From contig JAFZVQ010000050.1 of the NCBI GenBank assembly GCA_017617715.1, forward strand, positions 1-43,442: 43,442 nucleotides of DNA, given 5' to 3'. The number at the start of each line of letters is the position of its first letter. Position 1 is the first letter of the stretch. The stretch comes from Bacteroidales bacterium. GTDB taxonomy: Bacteria > Bacteroidota > Bacteroidia > Bacteroidales > UBA932. Shown here in pieces: positions 1 through 7,625 of the stretch. The translations under genes were made by a program, and so were the position numbers. The notes under the pieces were generated by a model, which was not told where the DNA came from, did no database searches, and saw only the letters and a program-made list of their open reading frames with translations.

Positions 1-11
1 CCATTTTTGTC

Positions 12-49
12 GAAAAGACCAAGTATAACGCCTTGCAGGCGGTCTTTTC
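12..49. repeat. 9-bp inverted repeat (hairpin) at left edge
   Basis: GAAAAGACC at 12-20 is the exact reverse complement of GGTCTTTTC at 41-49, with a nested CGCC/GGCG pair between them. The arms could form a hairpin in RNA from either strand. It may be a terminator or part of a gene that runs off the left edge; a leftward frame is open from 118 to 1 but I do not recognise its product. The function is unknown. Confidence 0.45.
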
Positions 50-158
50 TACAAAACCGCCAGGCTCTATGGATTGCCTAACAGAACAAAAAAGGCGTCC
101 TAAAACAAGTGTATCCATCCTACTTTTTGTCCAGGTGACCCACTTTTGTTATTTGCCG

Positions 159-166
159 CAAAGATA
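159..166 (-). promoter_or_regulatory. Possible leftward -7 box (TATCTTTG)
   Basis: The minus strand reads TATCTTTG, a full match to the Bacteroidetes -7 consensus TAnnTTTG. It points left, away from the ATPase gene, so it would serve something beyond the window edge. No clear -33 TTTG is visible at the expected spacing. The stretch 1-208 holds no gene that I can support. Confidence 0.4.
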
Positions 167-208
167 ATACGTGACGTAGGGTACGAGTCAAGAGAAAAAT
201 GAAAAAAG

Positions 209-1522
209 TTAAATGAACTTCAGCGCCCAATCGGCCAGCGGGTTGGGAATACTATAGAGTCCGTCATTGAACTGAAGGTTATTCATCGAGATACGAATAC
301 GCTTAGCGGGGTTGAATCTTTGGGTATAAACAGACAAGCTGCGGCCGTTAGTGTTGCCTTCGGCCTTGACTTCAACGGGGATTACCTCGCCCGCTACGTC
401 AATCAGGAATTCAATCTCGGCGCGGCCTTCGGAGGTCCAGTAATAGGGCTTGTCAGGCCCTATCTGCGGCAGAAGGGCTTGGAGGACGGCATTCTCGGCC
501 ATCGCTCCCTTGAACTCCGTGTAACCGGCGTTTCGGTTTTGGATGACATCGGCTTTTACACCGGCCAGGCGGCGGAGCAGACCGCAGTCGCAGGCGTAGA
601 GTTTGAACGCCTCCCGGTCTTCATATCCGCTGAGCGGAATGCCCGGCTTGGTAACATTGAAGATCTGATAAACCAAACCTGCATCAGCTAGCCAAGTAAG
701 AGCGGACTCATAGTCCTTGGCCCGGGCCCCAGTGCGGATGACCTTGTATATGAACTTGCGGTTTTCCTTGCTCAGTTGTGCCGGTAGCGAATGCCAGACG
801 GCGCGGATACGGGTAACTTCCGCTGGCTCGGCATATTTGGAGAAGTCAACTTCGTCTAGCGCCAGGATGTCCTGCAGGGTAGCATCAATTTCCGCCATGC
901 CGGCTCCATCCAGCATTAGGGAAGCCGCCTCCGGCATCCCGCCGCAAATCTGATAGCGCCGATACTCGGAAGCCAGCTTGTTGAAGATGACCGTTGGCAG
1001 ATGCTCGGGTGATGTGATCCCTTCGACATACTCGAACGTTGATGGATCGGCCATCCTGAGGAATTCCCGGAAGGTAGCGGGATACATGTCAATCCTGTTT
1101 ACCTGTCCTACCGGCACCTTCATATTCTTGCGCTTGACCGCTACACCAAGAAGCGAACCGGCCGCAATGATATGATACTGGGGTGCATCCTCGCAGAAAT
1201 ACTTGAGCGAATTGAAAGCCTCCTCGCTCTCCTGAATTTCATCCAGAAAGATGAGTGTTTCTCCGGGCAGGAGCGGGACATCGCTGTAGGCCTGCAGTTC
1301 CTTGATGATTCGAGCTGGCTCCTTGGAAATGCGGAATGCGTCAATCACCTCCGGACTGCGGTCCAGGTCAAACTTGATGAAGTATTTATAATGCTCCTTC
1401 CCAAACCTCTGGGCGGCCCAGGTTTTACCAATTTGACGCGCTCCCAGCAACAGCATAGGTTTCCGACGGGGCGATTCCTTCCAGCGGAGGAAGGTTTCCA
1501 GTATATCTCTTTTAATCTCCAT
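209..1522 (-). CDS. ATP-binding protein, AAA + DUF4143 family
   Basis: This 437-residue protein belongs to the large family of bacterial and archaeal ATPases with an N-terminal AAA domain and a C-terminal DUF4143 (nuclease-like) domain. Walker A is GARQIGKT near residue 27, Walker B is LIFLDEIQ near 91, and the AAGSLLG sensor segment follows near 120. The C-terminal part carries the usual EFKGAMAEN, YYWTSEGRAEIEF and VIPVEVKA motifs, the last resembling a PD-(D/E)xK core. Length and motif order are normal, so it appears intact. It stands alone, with its own promoter at 1580-1610. The cellular role of this family is not settled; such genes are often scattered, strain-variable accessory genes. 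No toxin or partner gene is seen next to it. Confidence 0.9.
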   Translation of the reverse strand: MEIKRDILETFLRWKESPRRKPMLLLGARQIGKTWAAQRFGKEHYKYFIKFDLDRSPEVIDAFRISKEPARIIKELQAYSDVPLLPGETLIFLDEIQESEEAFNSLKYFCEDAPQYHIIAAGSLLGVAVKRKNMKVPVGQVNRIDMYPATFREFLRMADPSTFEYVEGITSPEHLPTVIFNKLASEYRRYQICGGMPEAASLMLDGAGMAEIDATLQDILALDEVDFSKYAEPAEVTRIRAVWHSLPAQLSKENRKFIYKVIRTGARAKDYESALTWLADAGLVYQIFNVTKPGIPLSGYEDREAFKLYACDCGLLRRLAGVKADVIQNRNAGYTEFKGAMAENAVLQALLPQIGPDKPYYWTSEGRAEIEFLIDVAGEVIPVEVKAEGNTNGRSLSVYTQRFNPAKRIRISMNNLQFNDGLYSIPNPLADWALKFI

Positions 1523-1579
1523 AATTCATCATTAAGTGCAGAAAAATGTGACTATTGAACACTTTTTCGCGGTTAATCG

Positions 1580-1610
1580 CAAAGATAGACTACTTTCCCG
1601 AATTATGCAA
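1580..1610 (-). promoter_or_regulatory. Promoter of the DUF4143 ATPase gene
   Basis: On the minus strand TTTG (1607-1610) is followed after 19 bases by TATCTTTG (1580-1587), a complete Bacteroidetes -33/-7 pair. The start codon lies at 1522, leaving a leader of roughly 50 bases. The remaining bases 1611-1781 show no gene. Confidence 0.7.
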
Positions 1611-1781
1611 ATAGTAATAGAATTAAAAGATAATGCAGTTCAATGCAACAAACAAATAGATGCTAAATGATTGTTGTGCAACGATTTGCAAGGTAGCTGA
1701 GCAAGAGACAGGCAGCCCCAATGAATCTGAAGGCAGTGATTATGTTGGGAATATGCTTCACCCTTCGACGCTAACCCGTTT

Positions 1782-2027
1782 TTACCAGATAAATGGAATC
1801 GCCCTGTACTTCACCCGGGACTTATACTCCTTGTATCCCTCCAAACCTTCCTCAAGGACCTTCTCCTCATTCTTGATGCGGATTACAATGAGAGGAATAT
1901 ACAGCAGCATAATGGCAAATGAGATGGGAGAGGCCAGCACCAGTGGCATGGCCAGGAAGACCACGCCCAGAAGGAATTTGGGACCAAGTCCAATAAAATA
2001 TACTTTTGAGTGAAGCGTTCTTCTAGA
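1782..2027 (-). pseudogene. C-terminal remnant of an ICMT-like methyltransferase
   Basis: The minus frame reads about 80 codons ending KSRVKYRAIPFIW, with FLAMPLVLASPISF and NEEKVLEEGLEGYKEY upstream. This is the C-terminal membrane segment and tail of isoprenylcysteine carboxyl methyltransferase-like (phospholipid methyltransferase) proteins, which are normally about 190-230 residues long. The frame is closed by a TAG at 2028-2030, has no ATG, and lacks the conserved RHPMY-type motif and the N-terminal membrane helices. Within the surviving part the reading near LGPKFLLG looks scrambled. I read it as a 5'-deleted, decayed gene. It lies directly after the TIGR04076 gene, so a deletion between the two is likely. 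No intact gene lies between 1523 and 2033. Confidence 0.7.
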
Positions 2028-2033
2028 CTAGAG

Positions 2034-2354
2034 TTATTTGATTGCCGCTTCAATATTGGTGACTTCGATATAGAAACTGAATGGACGAAAGCCGTCATTG
2101 CAACTAATCATGGCGCTCATCGGGTTTTTCATCCATCCATCATAAAAATTGCCGTCTCCTTTGGCCAGGGACTCTACGAACTCACGCATGGAAGACCATG
2201 CGGAAGGACACATCCCCTCGGGGCATTTGCCGTCTACGGAAATCCACTGCTGGCCCACCCGCACATCGCAGGTATGCTCAATGGGATTCTCGTATTGCGC
2301 CATTAAGTCCTGATAAACCGTCTGCCGTATTGCAGTAATACGAACTTTATACAT
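2034..2354 (-). CDS. TIGR04076 family protein
   Basis: This 106-residue protein matches the TIGR04076 family, small soluble proteins of unknown function found in anaerobic bacteria. Recognisable blocks are an N-terminal YKVRITAIRQT, a CDVRVGQ segment, the PEGMCPSAWSSM block and the NFYDGWMKN...MISCNDGFRPFSFYIE end. Cysteines near residues 29, 44, 49 and 85 are typical of the family and could bind a metal or be redox active, but I do not know this. It has its own -7 box at 2376-2383, so it is probably transcribed apart from trkH upstream. Confidence 0.85.
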   Translation of the reverse strand: MYKVRITAIRQTVYQDLMAQYENPIEHTCDVRVGQQWISVDGKCPEGMCPSAWSSMREFVESLAKGDGNFYDGWMKNPMSAMISCNDGFRPFSFYIEVTNIEAAIK

Positions 2355-2375
2355 AATAACCTCTGTTTATCGGAC

Positions 2376-2383
2376 CAAATATA
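2376..2383 (-). promoter_or_regulatory. -7 box of the TIGR04076 gene
   Basis: The minus strand reads TATATTTG (TAnnTTTG), 21 bases before the ATG at 2354 and just after the trkH stop at 2391. The -33 element is not obvious. Confidence 0.5.
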
Positions 2384-2390
2384 CACATTA

Positions 2391-3914
2391 TTATGCAATC
2401 TTTTGTTTTATCAACCTTTGCACAACAGGTTTCTGATGAATGTGCCTTCTTGGTCTGGCGAAGCCCTCTGCACCCCTTACGGACTGGATCAGATACAATA
2501 CGGGGAATATTTCCAGACGGCCTATAAGCATCTCTGCCATGCCAGTACACTTGAGTATCGCGGGGAAATCAGCGTAGTTGGACATGGAACCGACATCTCC
2601 GAAGCCGGGGCCGACATTGCCGATGCTGGCAATTGAAGCGGTGACGCCAGTTAAGAAGTCAAGCCCGAAGGCGATGTTGACGGCAGCGAACAACACCATG
2701 ATAAACAGGTAGCAGAATATGTAGCGGAAGGCGTCATTGACCTGTCCCTCGGAACGGATATGACCATCTACCCGGACGCACTGTATACTGTGAGGGCTTG
2801 TGGTTTGAGCCACCTTCCTGTGTACGCCTTTTGCTGCCAGAATGGCCCTGTCTATCTTGATTCCTCCCGATGTGGAGCCGGAACAGCCGCAGATGAATGA
2901 ACAGAAGATAAGGGTTGCCATACTGAGCGGGGGCCATAGCGTAGTGTCCTGTGTAGCGAAGCCGGTTGTAGTGGATATGGAAGCGACCTGGAAGGATGCA
3001 TCCCTAAGCGCAGCCCCGAATGAAGAATAATCCCCGTTTATAATAAGGTCTCCTGTCACGATAACGATGGCTATGCCGACAAGGGACAGGAACACCTTGA
3101 CAGTCTCAGATTTCCATATATAGTTCGGTTTCCCTTTGAGAAATGCCAGGAAGAGTATGCCGAAGTGCACTCCGGCCGCGAGCATCGTGATGGTGAGAAC
3201 GATCTCAGCCGCAGGATTCGAATAAAAGGCAATGCTCGTATTACGGGTACAGAATCCGCAGGTGCTGCAGGCAGACATGGCATCGGTCGCGGCATCAAAC
3301 CAACTCAATCCCGTCAGTTTCAAGGCCAGGAAGGATACAAGCGTCAGCACGACATAGGTGCTGAGCATCTTGTTGGCAAAACTTTCACTCTTCTCCCCTT
3401 CAAATGATTCCCGCGCCACGGTCGATATCTCGGCCCCGGACAGCATCGACTTGTCTGAGCGTACAGTCAGCATCGAGAACAACGTCACTATACCTACTCC
3501 GCCAACCCATGCTGTTGAAATCCGCCAGAACTGGAGTCCCCGGGGAAGAGCTTCAATATCGTTCAGGATTGAAGCGCCTGTGGTTGTGAACCCTGAAACG
3601 CTTTCGAACATGGCGTTGACAAACGTAAACTCACCGCCGTAAAACAAATAAGGGAGCAGTCCGAAAATGCAGGCACACAGCCACGCTCCCACGACGATGC
3701 AATTCCCCTCCCTGAAATTCAGCTTATGCACCCCTTTTCTCACGAATATCAAAGGATAAAAGCCAACGATGCCGGTAAGGGCCGCCGACAAAAGGAGTGG
3801 AAGGCTGCTTTCATCACCAGGCGTACAGAACGCGATGATGCAGGATATGGTCATAAGCGCAGCTACAAGCAGCAGCGATACGCTTATATACCATATGATA
3901 ATCTTCCAGTTCAT
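2391..3914 (-). CDS. trkH: TrkH/KtrB-type potassium uptake channel subunit
   Basis: Membrane subunit of Trk/Ktr potassium uptake, 507 residues from the ATG at 3914. The four P-loop repeats are visible as TTTGAS, SACSTCGFCTRN, TTTGFATQD and IGNVGPGFGDVG, separated by hydrophobic helices, and the family ending GRLEIFPVLYL is present. After that ending about 35 extra basic residues follow (RPRRHIHQKP...), which is longer than usual. A start at 4004 is possible in frame but would lie upstream of the -7 box at 3935-3942, so I prefer 3914 (MNWKIIIWYIS). No TrkA/KtrA regulatory subunit is nearby. The divergent neighbour is a LysR-type regulator, which may control it. Confidence 0.9.
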   Translation of the reverse strand: MNWKIIIWYISVSLLLVAALMTISCIIAFCTPGDESSLPLLLSAALTGIVGFYPLIFVRKGVHKLNFREGNCIVVGAWLCACIFGLLPYLFYGGEFTFVNAMFESVSGFTTTGASILNDIEALPRGLQFWRISTAWVGGVGIVTLFSMLTVRSDKSMLSGAEISTVARESFEGEKSESFANKMLSTYVVLTLVSFLALKLTGLSWFDAATDAMSACSTCGFCTRNTSIAFYSNPAAEIVLTITMLAAGVHFGILFLAFLKGKPNYIWKSETVKVFLSLVGIAIVIVTGDLIINGDYSSFGAALRDASFQVASISTTTGFATQDTTLWPPLSMATLIFCSFICGCSGSTSGGIKIDRAILAAKGVHRKVAQTTSPHSIQCVRVDGHIRSEGQVNDAFRYIFCYLFIMVLFAAVNIAFGLDFLTGVTASIASIGNVGPGFGDVGSMSNYADFPAILKCTGMAEMLIGRLEIFPVLYLIQSVRGAEGFARPRRHIHQKPVVQRLIKQKIA

Positions 3915-3934
3915 TTCTTTTTGTTTTGACGGGG

Positions 3935-3942
3935 CAAAGATA
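3935..3942 (-). promoter_or_regulatory. -7 box of trkH
   Basis: The minus strand reads TATCTTTG about 20 bases before the trkH ATG at 3914. It sits back to back with the rightward box at 3978-3985, so the divergent genes share a region of about 100 bases. Confidence 0.55.
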
Positions 3943-3977
3943 TTTCGCCAAAACCCATTTATCAATACAAAAATTTT

Positions 3978-3985
3978 TATATTTG
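3978..3985 (+). promoter_or_regulatory. -7 box of the LysR gene
   Basis: TATATTTG matches TAnnTTTG, 29 bases before the ATG at 4015. No perfect -33 TTTG is present at the usual distance. Confidence 0.55.
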
Positions 3986-4014
3986 CATTGATAAAATCAA
4001 TCAAAACAGGCCTT

Positions 4015-4938
4015 ATGACACTTCAACAACTGCGTTATATCATTGCAATAGACGACTTTAGGCATTTTGGGAAAGCGGCTGAAGCTTGTGGGCTCACACA
4101 ATCAACCCTGAGCCTTATGGTCAAGAAAATGGAAGAAGAACTGGATGTGCGGCTATTTGACAGGGACTCTCACCCGGTGGCGCCCACTGAAATCGGCCGG
4201 AGAGTTATAGACCGGGCCAAAGTCGTCCTGTATAATGTGGAGCAAATAGCCTTGATGACCCGGTCGGAAAAAGAGCTTCTTTCCGGGCCCCTCAAGATTG
4301 CCCTTATTTCCACGGTCTCCCCTGTACTCGTCCCCGGTCTTTTTAAGTATTTCGGCTCGAATTATCCGTCCATAGCCCTGCAGACGGAAGAGATGCTGTC
4401 CGGCACAATTAAATACAAACTCAGAAAAGCTGAAGTGGATATGGGTATTCTTGCCGGACCTCTTCAAGACTCCGATCTTTTGGAAATTCCGCTCTACCAC
4501 GAGCGTTTTATGGCCTATGTATCTCCGGAAAACCCGGCCTTTGCCCTGGACAGTATCACGACAGACAAGCTCTATGAGCAGCCTATTTGGATTATAGGCG
4601 ACGGCCTCAGGCAAATGGCTCCGGGTGAAATGAAAGCAAGTGATTTGAACTACGAACGTTTATTTGAAGGCGGACGGGTCGGAATACTGATACAGGTTGT
4701 TAACGACAATGGCGGCATCACCATTATCCCGGAAACCCATAAAGACTTGATTATGTACAGCCAGCAGCGCTGCCTTCGCCCCATCGTCGACCCGGTGCCC
4801 AGCCGTACAATCTCCCTGGCTATACGCAGCGACTACATACACGAGGCGAAACTGAACGCCGTTGTGGACGCCATCAAGCATATCATACCCGGAACTTTGC
4901 TCGACAATGTCGTCCGGAAAGAACGCCTTATCCTATAA
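4015..4938 (+). CDS. LysR-family regulator, OxyR-like
   Basis: A 307-residue LysR-type transcription factor. The N-terminal winged helix-turn-helix (residues 1-60: MTLQQLRYIIAIDDFRHFGK, then TQSTLSLMVKKMEEEL) and the following substrate-binding fold (from about 90) resemble OxyR. Where E. coli OxyR has the peroxide-sensing Cys199 and Cys208 in GHCLRDQ..., this protein reads GDGLRQMAPGEM near 195-206, with no cysteine; the only cysteines are near 25 and 253. It is therefore unlikely to sense peroxide by the OxyR disulphide. The ATG at 4015 begins the canonical domain; an open frame reaching back to 3769 only overlaps trkH. It is divergent from trkH and its 3' end overlaps the convergent patB gene by 11 bases. 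Confidence 0.85.
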   Translation: MTLQQLRYIIAIDDFRHFGKAAEACGLTQSTLSLMVKKMEEELDVRLFDRDSHPVAPTEIGRRVIDRAKVVLYNVEQIALMTRSEKELLSGPLKIALISTVSPVLVPGLFKYFGSNYPSIALQTEEMLSGTIKYKLRKAEVDMGILAGPLQDSDLLEIPLYHERFMAYVSPENPAFALDSITTDKLYEQPIWIIGDGLRQMAPGEMKASDLNYERLFEGGRVGILIQVVNDNGGITIIPETHKDLIMYSQQRCLRPIVDPVPSRTISLAIRSDYIHEAKLNAVVDAIKHIIPGTLLDNVVRKERLIL

Positions 4939-6121
4939 TCCGTTTGAGCCCGGTTACTATACGCCGGAGGCCCTCCTGACAAAGGCTGCGGGGGCATGCA
5001 AGGTTGATGCGCAGGAAAGCGTCATCGCCATACAGGGCTCCGGATCCGGGACGCACATGCTCATTAAGAATGAGGCTTTGGACAAGTTCCTCAGATCCAA
5101 GGCCTATCGCCGACACATCCACCCAGGCCAGGTATGTGCCCTGAAGGTCCACCACCCCGCATTGGGGCAGCTCCCGCGCGAAGAGGTCCCGTAAATCACA
5201 GTAATTCTGCCAGATATAAGAGTTGAGTTCCTTAAGCCACGGCTCCCCTTCATTGTATGCGGCCTCGAGCCCCGCAACGCCGAACGGGCCCACGTCGCAG
5301 ACCTCATAGATGTTGATCACCTTATCTATCCGTCGGCGCCACTCAGGATTGGAAGATATTATGTTTGCTATCTGGAGACTTGCCGTGTTGAAGGATTTGC
5401 TGGGCGAATTCATTGTCACGCAGCAGGAGAGATTCTCATCCGAAACGGCGGCAAACGGCGTGAAAACATGCCCCGGTATCTCAAGTTCACAATGTATCTC
5501 ATCGCTAAGGACCACCAGGCCATGGCGGCGGGCAATATCTCCAAGGCGCGTAAGCTCATCCCTGCTCCAGATGCGCCCCGTCGGGTTATGAGGATTGCAG
5601 AGCAGAAGCACCTTTGCGCGGGTGTCCCGGCAGCGGCCCTCAAGATCCTCCCAATTTATTGATACGGAGATGGTTGAGCCATCGTGGGTGTAAATCAGCT
5701 TACTCTCCGAGCAGACGCAGCCGGCGTTACGGACGGAAGAGAAGAAACAATTGTAGGCCGGAGTGAGGAAGACCACCTTGTCTCCAGGCTCCGTGAAGGC
5801 TTTGATGCAAACGGAAAGGGCGGGGACCACGGCCGTGGTGTATATAATCCAGTCACGCTCTATTTCCCAGCCGCGGCGTCTGCGGAACCAGGAAATGACT
5901 GAAGAGTAATAGCTCTCCGGGACGGCGGTGTAGCCAAAAACCCCATGCTCCACCCTCCGGCGAAGGGCCTCGATGATGCAGGGGGCAGTGCGGAAGTCCA
6001 TGTCGGCCACCCACATAGGGATAACATCGCCTGACGGCACTCCGGCCCCGTTCGGGGCGTCCCATTTCACGCAGGCAGTGCCTCTGCGTTCCACGATAGA
6101 ATCAAAGTCGTATATTGCCAT
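4928..6121 (-). CDS. PatB/MalY-family pyridoxal-phosphate C-S lyase (aminotransferase class I/II)
   Basis: A 397-residue fold-type I PLP enzyme of the MalY/PatB group (cystathionine beta-lyase-like), which cleaves C-S bonds in cystathionine or related thioethers. Group motifs are the N-terminal DFDSIVERRGTACVKWD, PMWVADMDF, the LCNPHNPTGRIW loop, the SDEIHCELE segment, and SPSKSFNTASLQ with the PLP lysine near residue 243. C-terminal RPGSGALYGDDAFLRIN fits as well. The length is normal. Its promoter (6141-6171) matches the consensus fully. The true substrate cannot be told from sequence; cystathionine, cysteine or a modified amino acid are all possible. Confidence 0.88.
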   Translation of the reverse strand: MAIYDFDSIVERRGTACVKWDAPNGAGVPSGDVIPMWVADMDFRTAPCIIEALRRRVEHGVFGYTAVPESYYSSVISWFRRRRGWEIERDWIIYTTAVVPALSVCIKAFTEPGDKVVFLTPAYNCFFSSVRNAGCVCSESKLIYTHDGSTISVSINWEDLEGRCRDTRAKVLLLCNPHNPTGRIWSRDELTRLGDIARRHGLVVLSDEIHCELEIPGHVFTPFAAVSDENLSCCVTMNSPSKSFNTASLQIANIISSNPEWRRRIDKVINIYEVCDVGPFGVAGLEAAYNEGEPWLKELNSYIWQNYCDLRDLFARELPQCGVVDLQGTYLAWVDVSAIGLGSEELVQSLILNEHVRPGSGALYGDDAFLRINLACPRSLCQEGLRRIVTGLKRIIG

Positions 6122-6140
6122 TGTCTTTTTAACCTGAATA

Positions 6141-6171
6141 CAAAAATACGGAGTTTCCCCCAGAATGCAAA
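6141..6171 (-). promoter_or_regulatory. Promoter of patB-like gene
   Basis: On the minus strand TTTG (6168-6171) precedes TATTTTTG (6141-6148) with a 19-base spacer. The start codon is at 6121, giving a leader of roughly 15 bases. Confidence 0.7.
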
Positions 6172-6197
6172 ACCTTGCGCTTTTGATGGAAACTTGT

Positions 6198-6205
6198 TAA
6201 TTTTG
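6198..6205 (+). promoter_or_regulatory. -7 box abutting the MATE gene start
   Basis: TAATTTTG ends 8 bases before the ATG at 6214. A transcript starting at the usual distance from this box would begin almost at the start codon. An imperfect -33 (CTTG near 6174) lies about 20 bases upstream. Confidence 0.55.
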
Positions 6206-6213
6206 GCACCTTG

Positions 6214-7614
6214 ATGAACCAGTCCCGAAAAGACTATCTCCTGTCACTTATCCGTGACGGCCGGGAGATGACTTTTGGTCAGCAGCTCCACCTCACGGCG
6301 CTGCTGGCCGTGCCGGCTATCCTTGCGCAGTTCTCATCGGTGATGATGCAGTACATAGACACTGCCATGGTGGGACGGCTGGGCGCAAATCCTTCGGCAT
6401 CAATAGGCCTGGTGGCCACCAGCACCTGGATCTTTGCCGGGTTCACGATGGCAGTTGCCACCGGTTTTTCCGTCCAGGTGGCCCACAGGTGCGGCGCGGG
6501 AGACTTTGCCGGCGCAAGGAAAGTGCTCAGGCAGGGCCTCTTCTCCACTTTTGCCGTCTCCATGTTTTTCTGCCTACTCGGCCTTGGAATAAGCCCTGCC
6601 CTCCCCCGCTGGCTTGGCGGCAGCCCGGAGATCAATGCCGATGCATCGGCCTACTTCCGCATCTATTCGGCCTTCATCCCCTTTGGCGCCGTCGGGTACG
6701 CGGCAAATGCGATGCTCCAGGGAAGCGGCAACATGAAAGTGCCAAGCATCCTATATATTTCAATGTGCGCGCTGGACGTGGTCCTGAATTACGTATTCAT
6801 TTATGGCATGGGGATGGGCGTTCCGGGCGCGGCGCTCGGCACCGGGCTGTCTGAATTCATCACGACCGCCGTGTCCCTCTGGTTTGTCCTTTGCCGGAGC
6901 AAGGAGCTCAGGATCAGCGGGGAAAAGGGCTCATTCGCACCCACCAGGGACATCGTTTCCCACGCCGCCGGCATCACCGGACCAATGTGGCTCCAGAATG
7001 TGGTGATGAGGGGGGCTCACGTTGCAAGCACAGTCATCGTGGCGCCGCTGGGGCCGATATCCATCGCCGCCAACGCATTTGCCATCACCGCTGAAAGCTT
7101 CTGCTATATGCCGGGATATGGCCTGGAGGAAGCAGCGACCACACTCGTAGGCCAGAGCCTCGGGGCCCGGCGCAAGGACGTTGCCAGACGCTTCGCCCGC
7201 ATCACCATATGGATGGCCGCAATTATTATGACCATCCTTGCTGCGGCAATGTTCATCTTTTCCAGAGAGCTGATGGAACTTCTGAGCTCAGACCCTGACG
7301 TTGTGGCCCTCGGAGCGCGCGTTCTTAGAATCGAAGCCTTTGCCGAAACCCTTTATGCCGTGTCGATAGTGGGATACGGGTCCTGCGTTGGCGCCGGAGA
7401 CACAATGGTGCCGACAATCCTCAACTTTGCCGGCATGTGGGTCATCCGTATCGGCCTGGCAATCATCCTCACACCGCGACTTGGACTTGTGGGCTACTGG
7501 ATAGCGATGTGCATCGACCTCAACGTCCGCGGGCTCCTGTTCCTCGGCCGCATCAAAGGCAACGGCTGGATGCGGAAAGGCGCATTACTCACAACTGATA
7601 ACAATACGGAATAA
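6214..7614 (+). CDS. MATE-family efflux transporter
   Basis: A 466-residue, twelve-helix membrane antiporter of the multidrug and toxic compound extrusion family, NorM/DinF-like. Two MatE repeats are visible: residues about 25-190 (LLAVPAILAQFSSVMMQYIDTAMVGRLG...) and about 245-410 (GPMWLQNVVMRGAHVASTVIVAPLG...). It exports organic cations or other solutes in exchange for sodium or protons; the substrate is unknown. I take the ATG at 6214 over the TTG three bases earlier. It is followed after 11 bases by the heparinase-like gene, so the two may share a transcript. Confidence 0.92.
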   Translation: MNQSRKDYLLSLIRDGREMTFGQQLHLTALLAVPAILAQFSSVMMQYIDTAMVGRLGANPSASIGLVATSTWIFAGFTMAVATGFSVQVAHRCGAGDFAGARKVLRQGLFSTFAVSMFFCLLGLGISPALPRWLGGSPEINADASAYFRIYSAFIPFGAVGYAANAMLQGSGNMKVPSILYISMCALDVVLNYVFIYGMGMGVPGAALGTGLSEFITTAVSLWFVLCRSKELRISGEKGSFAPTRDIVSHAAGITGPMWLQNVVMRGAHVASTVIVAPLGPISIAANAFAITAESFCYMPGYGLEEAATTLVGQSLGARRKDVARRFARITIWMAAIIMTILAAAMFIFSRELMELLSSDPDVVALGARVLRIEAFAETLYAVSIVGYGSCVGAGDTMVPTILNFAGMWVIRIGLAIILTPRLGLVGYWIAMCIDLNVRGLLFLGRIKGNGWMRKGALLTTDNNTE

Positions 7615-7625
7615 TCGCATCTCCC

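Noticed and set aside
1660-2013. A 117-codon plus-strand frame
   Set aside because: Antisense to the ICMT remnant, which has recognisable sequence; the plus frame has none.
3769-4014. N-terminal extension of the LysR gene
   Set aside because: It overlaps trkH and the promoter region; the canonical helix-turn-helix begins at the ATG at 4015.
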